Shown here: positions 38,336 to 48,400 of the stretch, in pieces | Numbering within the stretch: position 1 is the stretch's first letter | Layout of the letters: each line of letters starts with the position of its first letter | Source: Vagococcus entomophilus | GTDB lineage: Bacteria; Bacillota; Bacilli; Lactobacillales; Vagococcaceae | Length of the DNA stretch: 64,000 nucleotides | Direction of reading: 5' to 3' | Assembly (NCBI RefSeq): GCF_003987595.1 | Contig: NZ_NGJZ01000001.1 | Span: 1,196,241-1,260,240, forward strand | Position numbers and translations under genes: made by a program | The notes under the pieces: model-generated | The model's input: only the letters and a program-made list of their open reading frames with translations | What the model was told of the DNA's origin: nothing | The model's database searches: none

Positions 38336-39402
38336 TTCATGCAAGTGCGCCCGGAAAACTATATATTGCAGGCGAATATGCTGTAATTGAACCTGGACAC
38401 CCTGCCATTATTGTGGCATTAGATCAATTTATTACCGTTCATCTTAAAGAGAGCAAACATCAAGGCTCTATCCGTTCTGGTCAATACGGAGGGTTATCCA
38501 TTCCTTGGACTAGAAAAAATGGACAGCTACTAATTGATCAAAGAGAAAATCCTTTTGCTTATATTACTGAAGCTGTCTTAATTACAGAAGAATACGTAAA
38601 AGAATTAGGCATTTCTTTGCGCTTTTTCGATTTAGAAGTCGAAAGTGAATTAGACAATACGGATGGAAAAAAATATGGTCTTGGCTCGAGCGGTGCTGTA
38701 ACAGTTGCGACAATCAAAGCTTTGCTCCTTTTTTATAAAATTCCATTTACATCAACTATTCTTTATAAATTAGCTGCGCTTGCCCATTTGTCGATTAAAA
38801 GTAATGGCTCTTTTGGAGATTTGGCGGCTAGTACTTTTGGTGGTTGGATTGCCTATTCGTGTTTTGATAAAAAATGGTTGAGTGAAGAAATTGAAAAAGT
38901 TTCTTTGCAAGTTTTACTTAAAGAAGACTGGCCCCAACTTAGAATTCAACCACTACTTCCGCCTGAGGATTTGAATCTTTTTATTGGATGGACAGGGACA
39001 CCTGCTTCCACTACACAATTAGTGGACCTGATGAAAGCTGAAAAAAATGATATGCGTGACTTTTATCACCAATTTTTAGCTCAGAGCAAATCCTGCGTAG
39101 AAGGAATCATTAGTGCTTTTGGAAAACACGACTTGAAAGAAATTGAAAAAGGCATTCGTAAAAATCGATTGCTCTTGCAACAGCTTGCACAAAAAAGCGG
39201 GGTTCAAATTGAAACAAGCTTACTCAACAAGCTTTGCGAAATTGCCGAGTCTTTTGGCGGTACTGCTAAGTCTTCTGGTGCTGGGGGTGGCGATTGTGGC
39301 ATCGTAGTAATGCATCAAAATTGCCAAATTCAACCGATGATTCAGTCTTGGGAAAAAAATGGCATTAAGAATCTCCCCCTTCATGTCTTTAGCAAACTAT
39401 AA
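38332..39402 (+). CDS. mvaK2: Phosphomevalonate kinase
   Basis: A 356-residue GHMP kinase. Motif 1 is SAPGKLYIAGEYAVIEPGH, motif 2 KKYGLGSSGAVTVA, motif 3 GTAKSSGAGGGDCGI. It converts phosphomevalonate to diphosphomevalonate. The ATG overlaps the mvaD stop as ATGA. Third in the operon order mvaK1-mvaD-mvaK2-fni that is typical of enterococci and streptococci. Confidence 0.95.
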   Translation: MIHASAPGKLYIAGEYAVIEPGHPAIIVALDQFITVHLKESKHQGSIRSGQYGGLSIPWTRKNGQLLIDQRENPFAYITEAVLITEEYVKELGISLRFFDLEVESELDNTDGKKYGLGSSGAVTVATIKALLLFYKIPFTSTILYKLAALAHLSIKSNGSFGDLAASTFGGWIAYSCFDKKWLSEEIEKVSLQVLLKEDWPQLRIQPLLPPEDLNLFIGWTGTPASTTQLVDLMKAEKNDMRDFYHQFLAQSKSCVEGIISAFGKHDLKEIEKGIRKNRLLLQQLAQKSGVQIETSLLNKLCEIAESFGGTAKSSGAGGGDCGIVVMHQNCQIQPMIQSWEKNGIKNLPLHVFSKL

Positions 39403-39428
39403 ACTGCGATTTAGAAAGGACTTTTTAA

Positions 39429-40484
39429 ATGACAGAAAACCGCAAAGATCAACATGTCGCCTTTGCTGAAAAATTTTATGATGCAGCGGCAGCATCTGAT
39501 TTTGAAAGGGTACGCTTTATTCATCACTCTTTTTCTGAAACGAATAAAAAAAATGTAAGTCTGACAACACAACTTGTGAATACCACTCTTACTAGTCCTT
39601 TTTTCATTAATGGTATGACAGGTGGGTCAGATACAACAGCAAAGATAAATGAACAGCTCGCCATTGTCGCAAGAGAAACCAATTTAGCCATGGCTTCTGG
39701 TTCTGCCAGCATCACTCTGCGCGATGCTACTACGATGGATAGTTTCAAAATTATCCGTAAGACAAATCCACATGGGCTCATTTTTGCAAATATTGGCGCA
39801 GAACATCCGGTAGAGAACGCTAAAAGAGTGGTAGACTTATTGGAGGCGGATGCGCTTCAAGTGCACGTAAACGTCCCTCAAGAGCTTGTGATGCCTGAGG
39901 GAGGACGCGATTTTTCTGGATGGTTAACTAATATTGAAAAAATGGTCCGCTCTTTAGATGTTCCTATAATTGTCAAAGAAGTAGGATTTGGAATGGACAG
40001 CAAAACACTCCGTCAATTAGAAGTAGTTGGTGTTAAGACGGTGGATATTAGTGGCACAGGTGGAACAAATTTTGCCTCTATTGAAAATAGTCGACGAAAA
40101 GAAAAAGAATACAATTTTCTGGAAAACTGGGGTCAGTCTACCGCAATTTCATTGCTAGAGTCCCTATCACAACAAGCAAAGCTTGATATCATCGCTTCAG
40201 GAGGAATTCGTTCTGCTCTAGATATTGTGAAAGCATTGGCATTAGGTGCCAGTGCTGTAGGCGTTTCTGGTCAGTTTTTACACTGGATACTCAAAGACGG
40301 TGTAGACAAAACCATTCTCCATGTTCAAGAGTGGCAAGAACAAATACAAACGCTCATGACTTTATTAGGAGCAGAGTCAATTGCTCAACTTAGAAAAACA
40401 GATATCATGCTTAGTGGACACTTAATAGAATGGTGCCAAGCACGAGGGATTGATTGGACCGCCCTTGCTCAAAGAAGTGAGTGA
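39429..40484 (+). CDS. fni: Type 2 isopentenyl-diphosphate delta-isomerase
   Basis: A 351-residue FMN-dependent TIM-barrel isomerase interconverting IPP and DMAPP. Typical segments are NRKDQHV at the N-terminus, FFINGMTGGS, MASGSAS, ALQVHVNVPQELVMPEG, VKEVGFGM, VDISGTGGTNFA and IASGGIRSALD (FMN phosphate site). ATG 39429 is preceded by AAAGGAC. Last gene of the mevalonate operon; a terminator follows at 40522. Confidence 0.96.
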   Translation: MTENRKDQHVAFAEKFYDAAAASDFERVRFIHHSFSETNKKNVSLTTQLVNTTLTSPFFINGMTGGSDTTAKINEQLAIVARETNLAMASGSASITLRDATTMDSFKIIRKTNPHGLIFANIGAEHPVENAKRVVDLLEADALQVHVNVPQELVMPEGGRDFSGWLTNIEKMVRSLDVPIIVKEVGFGMDSKTLRQLEVVGVKTVDISGTGGTNFASIENSRRKEKEYNFLENWGQSTAISLLESLSQQAKLDIIASGGIRSALDIVKALALGASAVGVSGQFLHWILKDGVDKTILHVQEWQEQIQTLMTLLGAESIAQLRKTDIMLSGHLIEWCQARGIDWTALAQRSE

Positions 40485-40521
40485 TCCATGCTTTCCGTTG
40501 GTTTTGAGTCCTTTATCCTAT

Positions 40522-40575
40522 AACAACAAAAACTGATCCTCATCAATTGATGAAGGTCAGTTTTTTGTTGTTCTC
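40522..40575 (+). terminator. Terminator after fni
   Basis: Long stem AACAACAAAAACTGA / TCAGTTTTTTGTTGTT with an inner palindromic loop and T-rich tract. Confidence 0.85.
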
Positions 40576-40747
40576 TATTACTAAAAAATTACATTAGTTG
40601 GACTATCGCCAAGAGCACTGTCATCGTATCAAATGATTCAAAGCAACCTATCTTAAGGGATAACAGCAAGAAGAAAGAAAAGGAAGGACTGATTTTACTA
40701 TGCAACCTTCCATGAGATTTCGCACACACACATTTTTCCGTTAATTT

Positions 40748-41263
40748 CTAAAGCACAATCCCTGAAACTTGCTCTTTTTTTCTATGCATAGAAAGATTTT
40801 CTTTTTGTTTCTTCGCTTGATTGTGGATGAGTGTAGCATAGATTGTTTTATCACTAAAAGTTGGTTTTAATCCATGATTCTCTTTACTCCTATCAAAAAC
40901 TAACTTGGCATAAATCAATTCTTTCCCCTTATTTTGATAATTTTTTATCATTTTTTGTTGCAACCTTTCTCTTGTAGGTTTCGGTGCGATAGGTGGTTTT
41001 GGTCTAACTTTATTTTTACTAGTATTTGTCGCAACTGGAACTTTATAAGAGACGTTTAGCGAATCATACACCTTGATAGATTTATTTAACTTTTTGTTTA
41101 TCTTTTTCATTTTTTTCATAATCTTTTCTTGTTCAATAGGAGTAGCTTGATTTTTTTGATCCCATAACCCTTCATACTTTGCTCTTAAATCATGAATTTT
41201 TTTTATTACATTTTTTTTGTACGTTGTCGTTTTAAATAATTGATGCAACCATTTTTTTATCAT
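40748..41263 (-). CDS. Small basic protein with Pro-rich linker and two IYAxL tyrosine motifs
   Basis: No family recognised. The 171-residue protein is strongly basic with no signal peptide or membrane helix. Residues 1-70 are Lys-rich and helical with coiled-coil character. A proline-rich linker (KVRPKPPIAPKP, about 85-96) follows. The C-terminal part carries two short tyrosine motifs, ELIYAKL (115-121) and TIYATL (140-145), which resemble ITIM or EPIYA-type phosphotyrosine motifs. ATG 41263 has GGAGG upstream; the frame extends 20 codons more without one. It is a lone gene with its own flanking non-coding sequence, more AT-rich than the mevalonate operon beside it. Any host-signalling role is speculation. 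Confidence 0.55.
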   Translation of the reverse strand: MIKKWLHQLFKTTTYKKNVIKKIHDLRAKYEGLWDQKNQATPIEQEKIMKKMKKINKKLNKSIKVYDSLNVSYKVPVATNTSKNKVRPKPPIAPKPTRERLQQKMIKNYQNKGKELIYAKLVFDRSKENHGLKPTFSDKTIYATLIHNQAKKQKENLSMHRKKEQVSGIVL

Positions 41264-41430
41264 ATCTTTTTCCTCCAATTTTCCTATGCTTTGTCCACTA
41301 TATCTTATTTTTCTAGTATCCAAAAATCTTCATTTCTTTTTTTGTTAAATTATTGATTGGTTAAGCAATAGTAAATGCAATTTTGAAAGTAAAAATCTTT
41401 TTGTAACAGAACAGGATATGTTTCAATAAA

Positions 41431-41476
41431 AAAGATGTAATTGCACTAAAATATTAGGCAATTACATCTTTTTTTC
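41431..41476. terminator. Bidirectional terminator between patB-like gene and the IYAxL protein
   Basis: Stem GATGTAATTGC / GCAATTACATC with A-run to the left and T-run to the right. Confidence 0.85.
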
Positions 41477-41547
41477 GTTGATCAAAACTTATTTCTGGCT
41501 CAAATGACAACTACTCATGAGCCATATCCATTAGCTGTTCCTCTTTG

Positions 41548-42735
41548 TTACTTTTGAAGGTTCTCCACTATTTTATTCACCGCTTGCTGCACATATTCTG
41601 GTTTTGTCGCTAGATTTAAACGAACAAATCCTTTTGTATTAGGACTAAACCAACTGCCAAAGTCAACTGCCAATCCACATTTATCCTGAATAAACTCTTT
41701 TAGTTGCTTAGGCTCAACATACGCGCTTAAATCAAGCCAGGCCAGATAAGTTCCTTGACGATTGCTCAGCACAATCTGTGGGGCTTTCAGAGCTAGTGTC
41801 TCTTCTAAATAATCAAAGTTCGCATCTATGACTTCGAGCAATCCATCCAACCATTCTTTCCCACCACGATAGCTTGCTTCGGTTGCAATAACCCCCATCA
41901 AACTCGGTTCTGATTTTAAGTGAATGTTCGCATAGGCATCAAATTGAGCTCTTAATTGCTTATTAGGAATAACAATATGCGCATGAAGTAAACAGGCGAG
42001 ATTAAAGGTTTTTGATGGTGCATTTAACACTATTAACTTATTAAAATAGCTAGCATCCAAATTTAATGCACTCGTGAATTGGACCCCTTTTTTCAAAATA
42101 TCTTGATGGATTTCATCTGATACAATGAAGACATCATGTTTTTTACAAATACGTGCAATTTCAGTCAGTTCTTCTTTTGTCCAAACTTTTCCGACTGGAT
42201 TGTGTGGCGAACATTGGATAAACAGCTTCACCTTTTCTTCGACAATTTTCCGCTCAAACTCCTCGAAATCTAAGGTATAATTGCCTTTTTCAGAATCCAG
42301 CTCCAAAGTAACAAGATGACGCTTTTGATCTTTTACTGCATTGAAAAAAGGATAATACACTGGCGTTAAAAATAATACACTATCGCCTTGCTCGGTAAAC
42401 AAATCAATCATTGCATAAAACGCTTGTACAACTCCTTGTGAAAATCGAATCCATTCTTTTTTTAAACCCACACCATAACGTGAGTTTTGCCATTCAAAGT
42501 AAGCATCATAATAAGAATCTGGAATACAAGTATAACCAAATACTCCGTGTTCAATTCGTTCAATCATCGCTTCTCGTGTTGCTTTAGGAGCTTTAAATTC
42601 CATGTCCGCAATCCACATTGGAAGTAAATCTTTATTGCCAAACCGCTCTTGCAAACAATCCCATTTTAGACAATTTGTTTGCTTACGATCGATTCCATAT
42701 TCTTCACAAAATGATTGAATTTTTCGACTATTCAT
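41548..42735 (-). CDS. PatB/MalY-type PLP-dependent cystathionine beta-lyase
   Basis: A 395-residue class I/II fold aminotransferase-like enzyme. The N-terminal motif LPMWIADMEFKAP is diagnostic of the MalY/PatB group. SPHNPVGKVWT and DEIHQDI bind the cofactor, and the PLP lysine is in NAPSKTFNLA. It likely cleaves cystathionine or cysteine conjugates, releasing homocysteine, pyruvate and ammonia. GGGGGA precedes ATG 42735. It is downstream of the giant protease but separated by a terminator. Confidence 0.92.
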   Translation of the reverse strand: MNSRKIQSFCEEYGIDRKQTNCLKWDCLQERFGNKDLLPMWIADMEFKAPKATREAMIERIEHGVFGYTCIPDSYYDAYFEWQNSRYGVGLKKEWIRFSQGVVQAFYAMIDLFTEQGDSVLFLTPVYYPFFNAVKDQKRHLVTLELDSEKGNYTLDFEEFERKIVEEKVKLFIQCSPHNPVGKVWTKEELTEIARICKKHDVFIVSDEIHQDILKKGVQFTSALNLDASYFNKLIVLNAPSKTFNLACLLHAHIVIPNKQLRAQFDAYANIHLKSEPSLMGVIATEASYRGGKEWLDGLLEVIDANFDYLEETLALKAPQIVLSNRQGTYLAWLDLSAYVEPKQLKEFIQDKCGLAVDFGSWFSPNTKGFVRLNLATKPEYVQQAVNKIVENLQK

Positions 42736-42794
42736 TTTTTTGTCCCCCTAAAGTTTATTGCTTCCATTTTAGCATGTTCCTGATCAAAATAAAA

Positions 42795-42834
42795 GAACAC
42801 ACTTACGGCTAAAAAATTTCCTTTAGCCATAAGT
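42795..42834 (-). terminator. Terminator after the giant subtilase
   Basis: Stem ACTTACGGCTAAA / TTTAGCCATAAGT (one mismatch) and, on the minus strand, a T-rich tail. Confidence 0.75.
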
Positions 42835-42857
42835 ATGTCAGTTGTCAATCTAACTCA

Positions 42858-45800
42858 TTATTTTTTCTTTTTCACAAAGAAGTATCCTGCAAGCCCAATT
42901 AATACAAGCCCACAAATGATTAAGATTGGTTTTGCTTTTGATTCACCAGTTTGCGGAAGCGAACTAGTTGTTTGACCTCTTGCCCCTGATTTTGTACTTG
43001 TTTTCCCAGCGGAGCTAGTCGTAGTATTCCCTGCCACTGAGTGCGTAGAAGTTGAAGTTGAACTGCTTCCTTCTTGCGTAGAAGAATTCGTTGCACTACT
43101 ATCACTTGTTGTTGAAGTTTTATCTTCTGATGTTGTTGCTGTTTGTCCACTTGTTGTATCTGTTGAGCCAGAAGTTGTTTCTGTTTGGCTACTAGTTGTA
43201 TCTGTGGATTCAGATGTTGTTTCAGATGTTGTTTCAGATGTTGGTTCAGATGTTGGTTCAAGTGTTGTTTCAGCTGTACCTGGGTCAGTTGGAGTAGGTG
43301 TTTCACTTTCAACTGTAACTAAAACTTGTACCGCTTTACTTTCATTTCCTGCTTTATCTTTCGCTTTAGCGACCACGGTTGTGGTTTTATTTACAGCGAA
43401 TGGTACGGTATAGTCGTTAAAGGTATTGCCACCATCAAGACTATATTGCAAGAATGTGTAAGCTTTTTGTGCATCAGACAATTCTTTATCATAGCCAATT
43501 GTAACAACTGGATATTCTTTTGTTTTGTCATCTGTTACTGCCGCTTTTGCTGAGGCTACATTTTTAACTTTGCTATTTTTGTTTGTATCTGTTGTTTTTG
43601 AAGCTTTTGGATATTGTACAGAGACTACAGGATTTGCTGCAATTTCTTTGACAATATTTGTCACTTCATAATTATTGACAGCAGATTCATTTCCGTATTT
43701 GTCAACTGCCTTAAATAAAACATGTTGATTACTTGATACGTGAAGTGGTTCTGTATATTTCGCATAGTTTGTACCGTCTAAGCTATAAAGAATCGTTGCA
43801 TCTTGTTCTGCAGTTGCAGTGAGTACGACTTCTTTATTCGTTACTTCTTTTGTATCAGGTGTTACGGTTGGTACAGCTAGCTCTGCTTTTTTGTAGTCAA
43901 CAATAATGTGTTTTTGTTGTTGATTTCCCATGCTATCTGTTAATGTTGCGGTTAAAATATTTTTCCCATCTTGCAATTGGATCGCATGATCGAAATTAGC
44001 AGCAGCTTTTCCTTTAAAGAAGTCTTCGTTAAAGTAGTCATAGTCTGTATCTGTATAAACATTTTCATTGTTTATTGATAATTTGTAACCTGAGAAGTTA
44101 TCAGAAATATGACCTGTTACGTGGAACGGATTTTGATTTGTATTTACATAGTAATCACCATTATCCCCTACTTGTAAATTATCCAAGTCTAGAGATGGTA
44201 ACACCGTATCAACATAAACGTAGTATCCTTCATCCACTAATGGTTTTCCATTGTTTAATGCATCATCCTGAAGGTAAACCGCCACGCTTTGTTTCCCTTG
44301 TTTTACAGGTAATTTATACGTGAATTTTAGTGTATCTGGATCATATGAAACTTCTTGCCCATTAATTGTAAAGTGTGTAACTTTTTGACTCAAATGTCCA
44401 GTTACAGTATAAGTAGATTCTTTTTCGTTGTAGTCTTTGTTTCCTACACCGATAGCGGTTATATTATTCGTTTGAATGTTGTCAAAGACCACTTTATCCG
44501 TTGATGTCGCTGGCTGTGTGTTGGTTACCGTAACAGCTTTTGCTTCATCATTACCATATTGGTCAGTTGCATAAACAACAAGAATGTTATTACCTGAAAC
44601 AAGTCCTACTTCTGCTGTAAAGGTTCCATCTGTTTGAATCGCAGAGGTAATGTCTTTTGCTTCTCCAGTGGCTACATTTGTAATCATTAATTTTTTAACA
44701 GTTTGTCCAGCTTTCCCGCTTAATTTGTAACTTGTTGCATTCACACTAACATTCTCTGTGCTAGGTTCTGTGATAGCTAAGTCAGGAAGTGTCGTGTGTA
44801 CTTCAACATTGATTGTTTTAAGTACTTGTTTTTGTTCTTTATCTGTTGAAAAGACAATTGTTTTAGTCGTTTCATCAACTGGAATGTCAACATCAAACGT
44901 ATCAGCATCATGATTTACTTCTACACCATTAGCATAAAGTGTCCCAGCTTCTTTAGGATAAGAACCAGAAGCTGTAAATGATTTAGTTGTATCAGAGTAA
45001 TCTGCTGTTGCACTTGTGATTACTTGACCTTCTTTTAAATTAAAGAGTAACAAATTATTGGCAGTTCCTTGTTTAATTGTTTGTTCTTTAAATCCTTGAT
45101 TTCCAGCAAAGTCTTCTACTAGGAGGGCAACTTTATTGCTACCATCTTTTGGTAATTGAGAAGCATCTAAAGGAATTTCAATTGTTTCACCAGTTTGTTT
45201 GCTAACATCGTATGATTTTACGACACCATTCACTAAAAGAGCAATATTTTTCAAGTAAGCACCTGATAAATTATCTGTTACTTTTAGTTTTAGGACTTGT
45301 TGTCCATTAACAGTTTCAAACGTCATATCAGAAATTTCTGGCGCTTGCGTATCTACTTTGATTGGCAGATAAGTCGTTTGAGCATTGGCTCCCTCAACTG
45401 TTGCTTTAGTCGTAATCTTCATTTGATACTGGCCATCTTTTACAACTTCTGCTTTACCAGTTTTGGTATTATAGACAGTTCCATCCCATGTAGCACCTGT
45501 TGCATAATGTGTGGTAAAACGACCCGCACTCGGATTGAAATAATCTTTTCTAATTTTCTTTTCTTCATCTAACTTACGGATAACTTTTCCGTTTGCATCG
45601 ACAACTTCATAAGTAGCAGATTCAGCATTTCTTAAGAAATAAAGTGCTGGATAAGCTTCATCATGGTAGCCATCGCCATCAGGAGAAATTGCATTTTTAT
45701 CTGGATTGAATTGACCATCTTGTAGTCCTAAGTAGTAACTACTTCCATCAATAAAGTAGCCTTTGCCTAAGATTGATGAGCTATCATAACTTGGTGTATC

Positions 45801-48317
45801 AAGAACAGCTGCATCTCCGTAGTTTCCATAAAAGCCTAAGTAAGGCATAGTCAATGTTGGGTTTTCATCACTTGTAAATTGAATATACCCTTCAACAAAT
45901 TGATTTTTTGCAAAAGAGCTTGGAAGTGCTAATTTGATTGTAACTGTTTTACTTTCACCAGCAGCAAGTTTTACTGTATCTTGGTCTGCACTAACTGTAG
46001 CACCGTCAATCAAGCTATCATAGACTTCACCACTCGCTGTACTTGACTCTGTATAGGCCCCACCAAAATTACTAAACTTGTAAGTTGCTTCTTTTGTATC
46101 ATTATTAGTTAATGTAACAGAAAACTCTTTTTGCGTATCGATATTTTTAAGTGCCAATGCTCCATCACCATCAGCAGCATCTGTCAAACTCGTACGGTTT
46201 TCAATTGCTTGATCCACCTTAATTTGACCTGCTCCTTGTCTTCTTGGAGATATGATGCTGCCACTGTGGTTAACATCATACATTGGTGTTGCAGTATTCA
46301 TCGTTGAAACTTTGGCAAAATTAATTAGATTAATTCCAGATAATGCCGTATTGCTTTGTTTTAATGCTTGATAAATTAAGGCTTCTGAACCAGCAACAAA
46401 TGGTGATGACATCGAAGTTCCACTCATTGTTTGGTAATTGTTATTGTTGGCTAAGGAATAAATTTCTCCCCCAGGAGCTGAAATTTCTGGTTTCAATTCT
46501 AAATCTGGTGTTGGACCCCAAGAACTAAAGTCAGACATTTTTCCATAGTCTGGGTTCTTAAATTGGTAAGTTCCAGTTTCGAAACTGAATTTTCCTTTTT
46601 TCTCTTGAGCCAATTTGACAATATTTTCACCATCTTCTTGTGTCAAACCGATTGTTAAGAAATCTAAATCATCAATGGACATGCCTACAGGAGCACTATT
46701 CGCTGCATTGTTGTAGACCATGATTCCAACTGCTCCACGAGCTTTTGCATATTTTTGTTTATCAGAGAAGGTTAATTCTCCACGTTTGACAAGAACGATT
46801 TTTCCTTTTACATCTAAGTTATCATAGTCACTTTCTTTCCCTACACCTGCAACGACTAATTCATGTGCAGTAGTTAGCACACTTAAATCAGCTGATGTTG
46901 GATTAGAAAATGGAATCGCGCCTGTTGGAGAAGTAGAAGAATCAATTTTTTCTAATGTTTTGTTATTCGCATCATCTACTGAATAAACAGTTAATCCTTT
47001 ACTTGTTAGTAAAGTATTTTCACTTGAAGCAACCGTTAAAGCTTCCGTTGCCACTCCTGGTGAACCAACTGTGCTTGTATCAACCGTTCCGAATAAGTTT
47101 TTAGGATTTCCAGAAGTTGAATTAGAGGTACTTGTGGCACTATTTCCGGCAGAAATTACTGAAAGAACTCCTTTTTCAGCCGCATTACGAATCGCTGTTT
47201 GTTCAGGATCATTGGCATCAACAGTTCCTGATACAGAACCAAGACTCATATTTAAGACATCTGCTCCTAATTTTACTGAATCTTCAATTGCTGCAATGAT
47301 ATCATCATTTAATGCTGTTGCAATTCTCGTATTATTTGGAAAGACCTTCATTGCAAGTAATTGTGCTTCTGGTGCGACCCCTAACACAGCTTTTGTGGGA
47401 TCATCTCCCTCACCATTTGCTGCTACAATCCCTGCCACGTGCATTCCGTGCATATCTGTTCCAGGGTTATTGTCAACAATAGTGTTGTTATTATCAGCAT
47501 AGTTGTGACCATAAGGCACTTTATCTGTAAATGTTTTTCCGTAACCTAACGTGCTAACTGATGCTGCACTTTTTTCTAAAGAAATTTTTTCCTTAGTGGT
47601 GTCAGACAAACGCAAATCTTTGTGTGATGGGTCAATCCCAGAGTCGATGATTGATACAACCATCCCTTCCCCTTTAAGCTTATGTTTTTCCCAAACTTGT
47701 TGGACATTTGCTAATTGGTTAGAATCAACGGATGTTGGATAGTAAACTGTTGCAACAGTAACATTTTTAACCCCATCAAGCGCCTTAATTTTCTCTAAAT
47801 CACTATATTTTGCATCTACTGAGAATCCATTGACTAAATAACCAAAAGATTGGCGAACTTTATTCCCAGTTAATTTTTCAACTTCTTTTTGAACAGAACT
47901 TTGACTTTTAATCACTTTATCAGAAGCTGAATCAATTGCTTGTACAGATTTAGCAGATCCAGTTGCTTCTCCTAATTTTGCTGAAGCAGAATTCCCTGAA
48001 AGTTCCACAATCATTCTAACTTCTTGTTCGTTCTCACTGCCGTTTTCTTTTAAAGTGCTAGTATCAAATCCTTTTGCTTCAAGTTGAGCTTTTAAATTAG
48101 CATCAAGCTTTTGTTTTTCTTCCTTTTCAATCTTCTTTTTATTTTCTTCATTCTCTTTTTTTAACGTTTTATACGAACTACTTGTTTTTGTAGACTCAGA
48201 CAAAGTAGTGGCACTTGTTACAGCCGGTAATCCCTGGCCTAATGTGCTAAAAGTTAAAACTGCAAGCATTGCTTTTGCATACCATTGCAAAACACGCTTA
48301 TTTCTCTTTTTCCCCAT
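42858..48317 (-). CDS. Giant LPXTG-anchored subtilisin-family cell-envelope protease (C5a peptidase/PrtP type)
   Basis: A 1819-residue secreted S8 serine protease. It has a signal peptide (about 1-37), a charged helical pro-region (40-200) and a catalytic domain with Asp225 (IIDSGID), His290 (MHGMHVAG) and Ser635 (GTSMSSP). A protease-associated insert at about 480-580 (KGKIVLVKRG, AVGIMVYNN) splits the last two, as in lactocepin and C5a peptidase. Fn3-like and several Ig-like modules fill about 700-1660. A Ser/Thr-rich stalk (1670-1785), LPQTG (1787-1791), a helix and a KKKK tail give sortase anchoring. AGAAGGAG precedes ATG 48317. It is downstream of an Rgg regulator and a micro-ORF on the same strand, suggesting peptide-controlled expression. 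Substrates could be host proteins or milk/plant peptides. Confidence 0.93.
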   Translation of the reverse strand: MGKKRNKRVLQWYAKAMLAVLTFSTLGQGLPAVTSATTLSESTKTSSSYKTLKKENEENKKKIEKEEKQKLDANLKAQLEAKGFDTSTLKENGSENEQEVRMIVELSGNSASAKLGEATGSAKSVQAIDSASDKVIKSQSSVQKEVEKLTGNKVRQSFGYLVNGFSVDAKYSDLEKIKALDGVKNVTVATVYYPTSVDSNQLANVQQVWEKHKLKGEGMVVSIIDSGIDPSHKDLRLSDTTKEKISLEKSAASVSTLGYGKTFTDKVPYGHNYADNNNTIVDNNPGTDMHGMHVAGIVAANGEGDDPTKAVLGVAPEAQLLAMKVFPNNTRIATALNDDIIAAIEDSVKLGADVLNMSLGSVSGTVDANDPEQTAIRNAAEKGVLSVISAGNSATSTSNSTSGNPKNLFGTVDTSTVGSPGVATEALTVASSENTLLTSKGLTVYSVDDANNKTLEKIDSSTSPTGAIPFSNPTSADLSVLTTAHELVVAGVGKESDYDNLDVKGKIVLVKRGELTFSDKQKYAKARGAVGIMVYNNAANSAPVGMSIDDLDFLTIGLTQEDGENIVKLAQEKKGKFSFETGTYQFKNPDYGKMSDFSSWGPTPDLELKPEISAPGGEIYSLANNNNYQTMSGTSMSSPFVAGSEALIYQALKQSNTALSGINLINFAKVSTMNTATPMYDVNHSGSIISPRRQGAGQIKVDQAIENRTSLTDAADGDGALALKNIDTQKEFSVTLTNNDTKEATYKFSNFGGAYTESSTASGEVYDSLIDGATVSADQDTVKLAAGESKTVTIKLALPSSFAKNQFVEGYIQFTSDENPTLTMPYLGFYGNYGDAAVLDTPSYDSSSILGKGYFIDGSSYYLGLQDGQFNPDKNAISPDGDGYHDEAYPALYFLRNAESATYEVVDANGKVIRKLDEEKKIRKDYFNPSAGRFTTHYATGATWDGTVYNTKTGKAEVVKDGQYQMKITTKATVEGANAQTTYLPIKVDTQAPEISDMTFETVNGQQVLKLKVTDNLSGAYLKNIALLVNGVVKSYDVSKQTGETIEIPLDASQLPKDGSNKVALLVEDFAGNQGFKEQTIKQGTANNLLLFNLKEGQVITSATADYSDTTKSFTASGSYPKEAGTLYANGVEVNHDADTFDVDIPVDETTKTIVFSTDKEQKQVLKTINVEVHTTLPDLAITEPSTENVSVNATSYKLSGKAGQTVKKLMITNVATGEAKDITSAIQTDGTFTAEVGLVSGNNILVVYATDQYGNDEAKAVTVTNTQPATSTDKVVFDNIQTNNITAIGVGNKDYNEKESTYTVTGHLSQKVTHFTINGQEVSYDPDTLKFTYKLPVKQGKQSVAVYLQDDALNNGKPLVDEGYYVYVDTVLPSLDLDNLQVGDNGDYYVNTNQNPFHVTGHISDNFSGYKLSINNENVYTDTDYDYFNEDFFKGKAAANFDHAIQLQDGKNILTATLTDSMGNQQQKHIIVDYKKAELAVPTVTPDTKEVTNKEVVLTATAEQDATILYSLDGTNYAKYTEPLHVSSNQHVLFKAVDKYGNESAVNNYEVTNIVKEIAANPVVSVQYPKASKTTDTNKNSKVKNVASAKAAVTDDKTKEYPVVTIGYDKELSDAQKAYTFLQYSLDGGNTFNDYTVPFAVNKTTTVVAKAKDKAGNESKAVQVLVTVESETPTPTDPGTAETTLEPTSEPTSETTSETTSESTDTTSSQTETTSGSTDTTSGQTATTSEDKTSTTSDSSATNSSTQEGSSSTSTSTHSVAGNTTTSSAGKTSTKSGARGQTTSSLPQTGESKAKPILIICGLVLIGLAGYFFVKKKK
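43150..43290 (-). repeat. Short tandem repeats encoding the Ser/Thr/Glu stalk of the protease
   Basis: Repeats of about 12 bases (TCAGATGTTGTT and variants on the plus strand) encode TSETTSE/TSEPTSE-type units, followed by longer TTSGSTDTTSGQT-like units. Prone to slippage. Confidence 0.7.
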
Positions 48318-48372
48318 ACCAAAACTCCTTCTTAATTTTAGCTTAACTCCTCTGTTACTTTTTTATACACTA

Positions 48373-48400
48373 GAAAAAAAAGACGTGACCCCTATCACGT
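48373..48400 (-). terminator. Terminator between micro-ORF and protease
   Basis: On the minus strand ACGTGA-TAGGGG-TCACGT is followed by C and a run of eight T. Short 6-bp stem, so it may be partial or act as an attenuator. Confidence 0.6.

Noticed and set aside
40700..40744. 14-codon ORF MQPSMRFRTHTFFR with GGAAGGA upstream
   Set aside because: Its ribosome site is sequestered in a GGAAGG/CCTTCC hairpin and there is no partner gene; could be chance.
43150..43290. CRISPR-like repeats
   Set aside because: The repeats are contiguous short coding units of the protease stalk without unique spacers; no CRISPR array was seen anywhere in the window.
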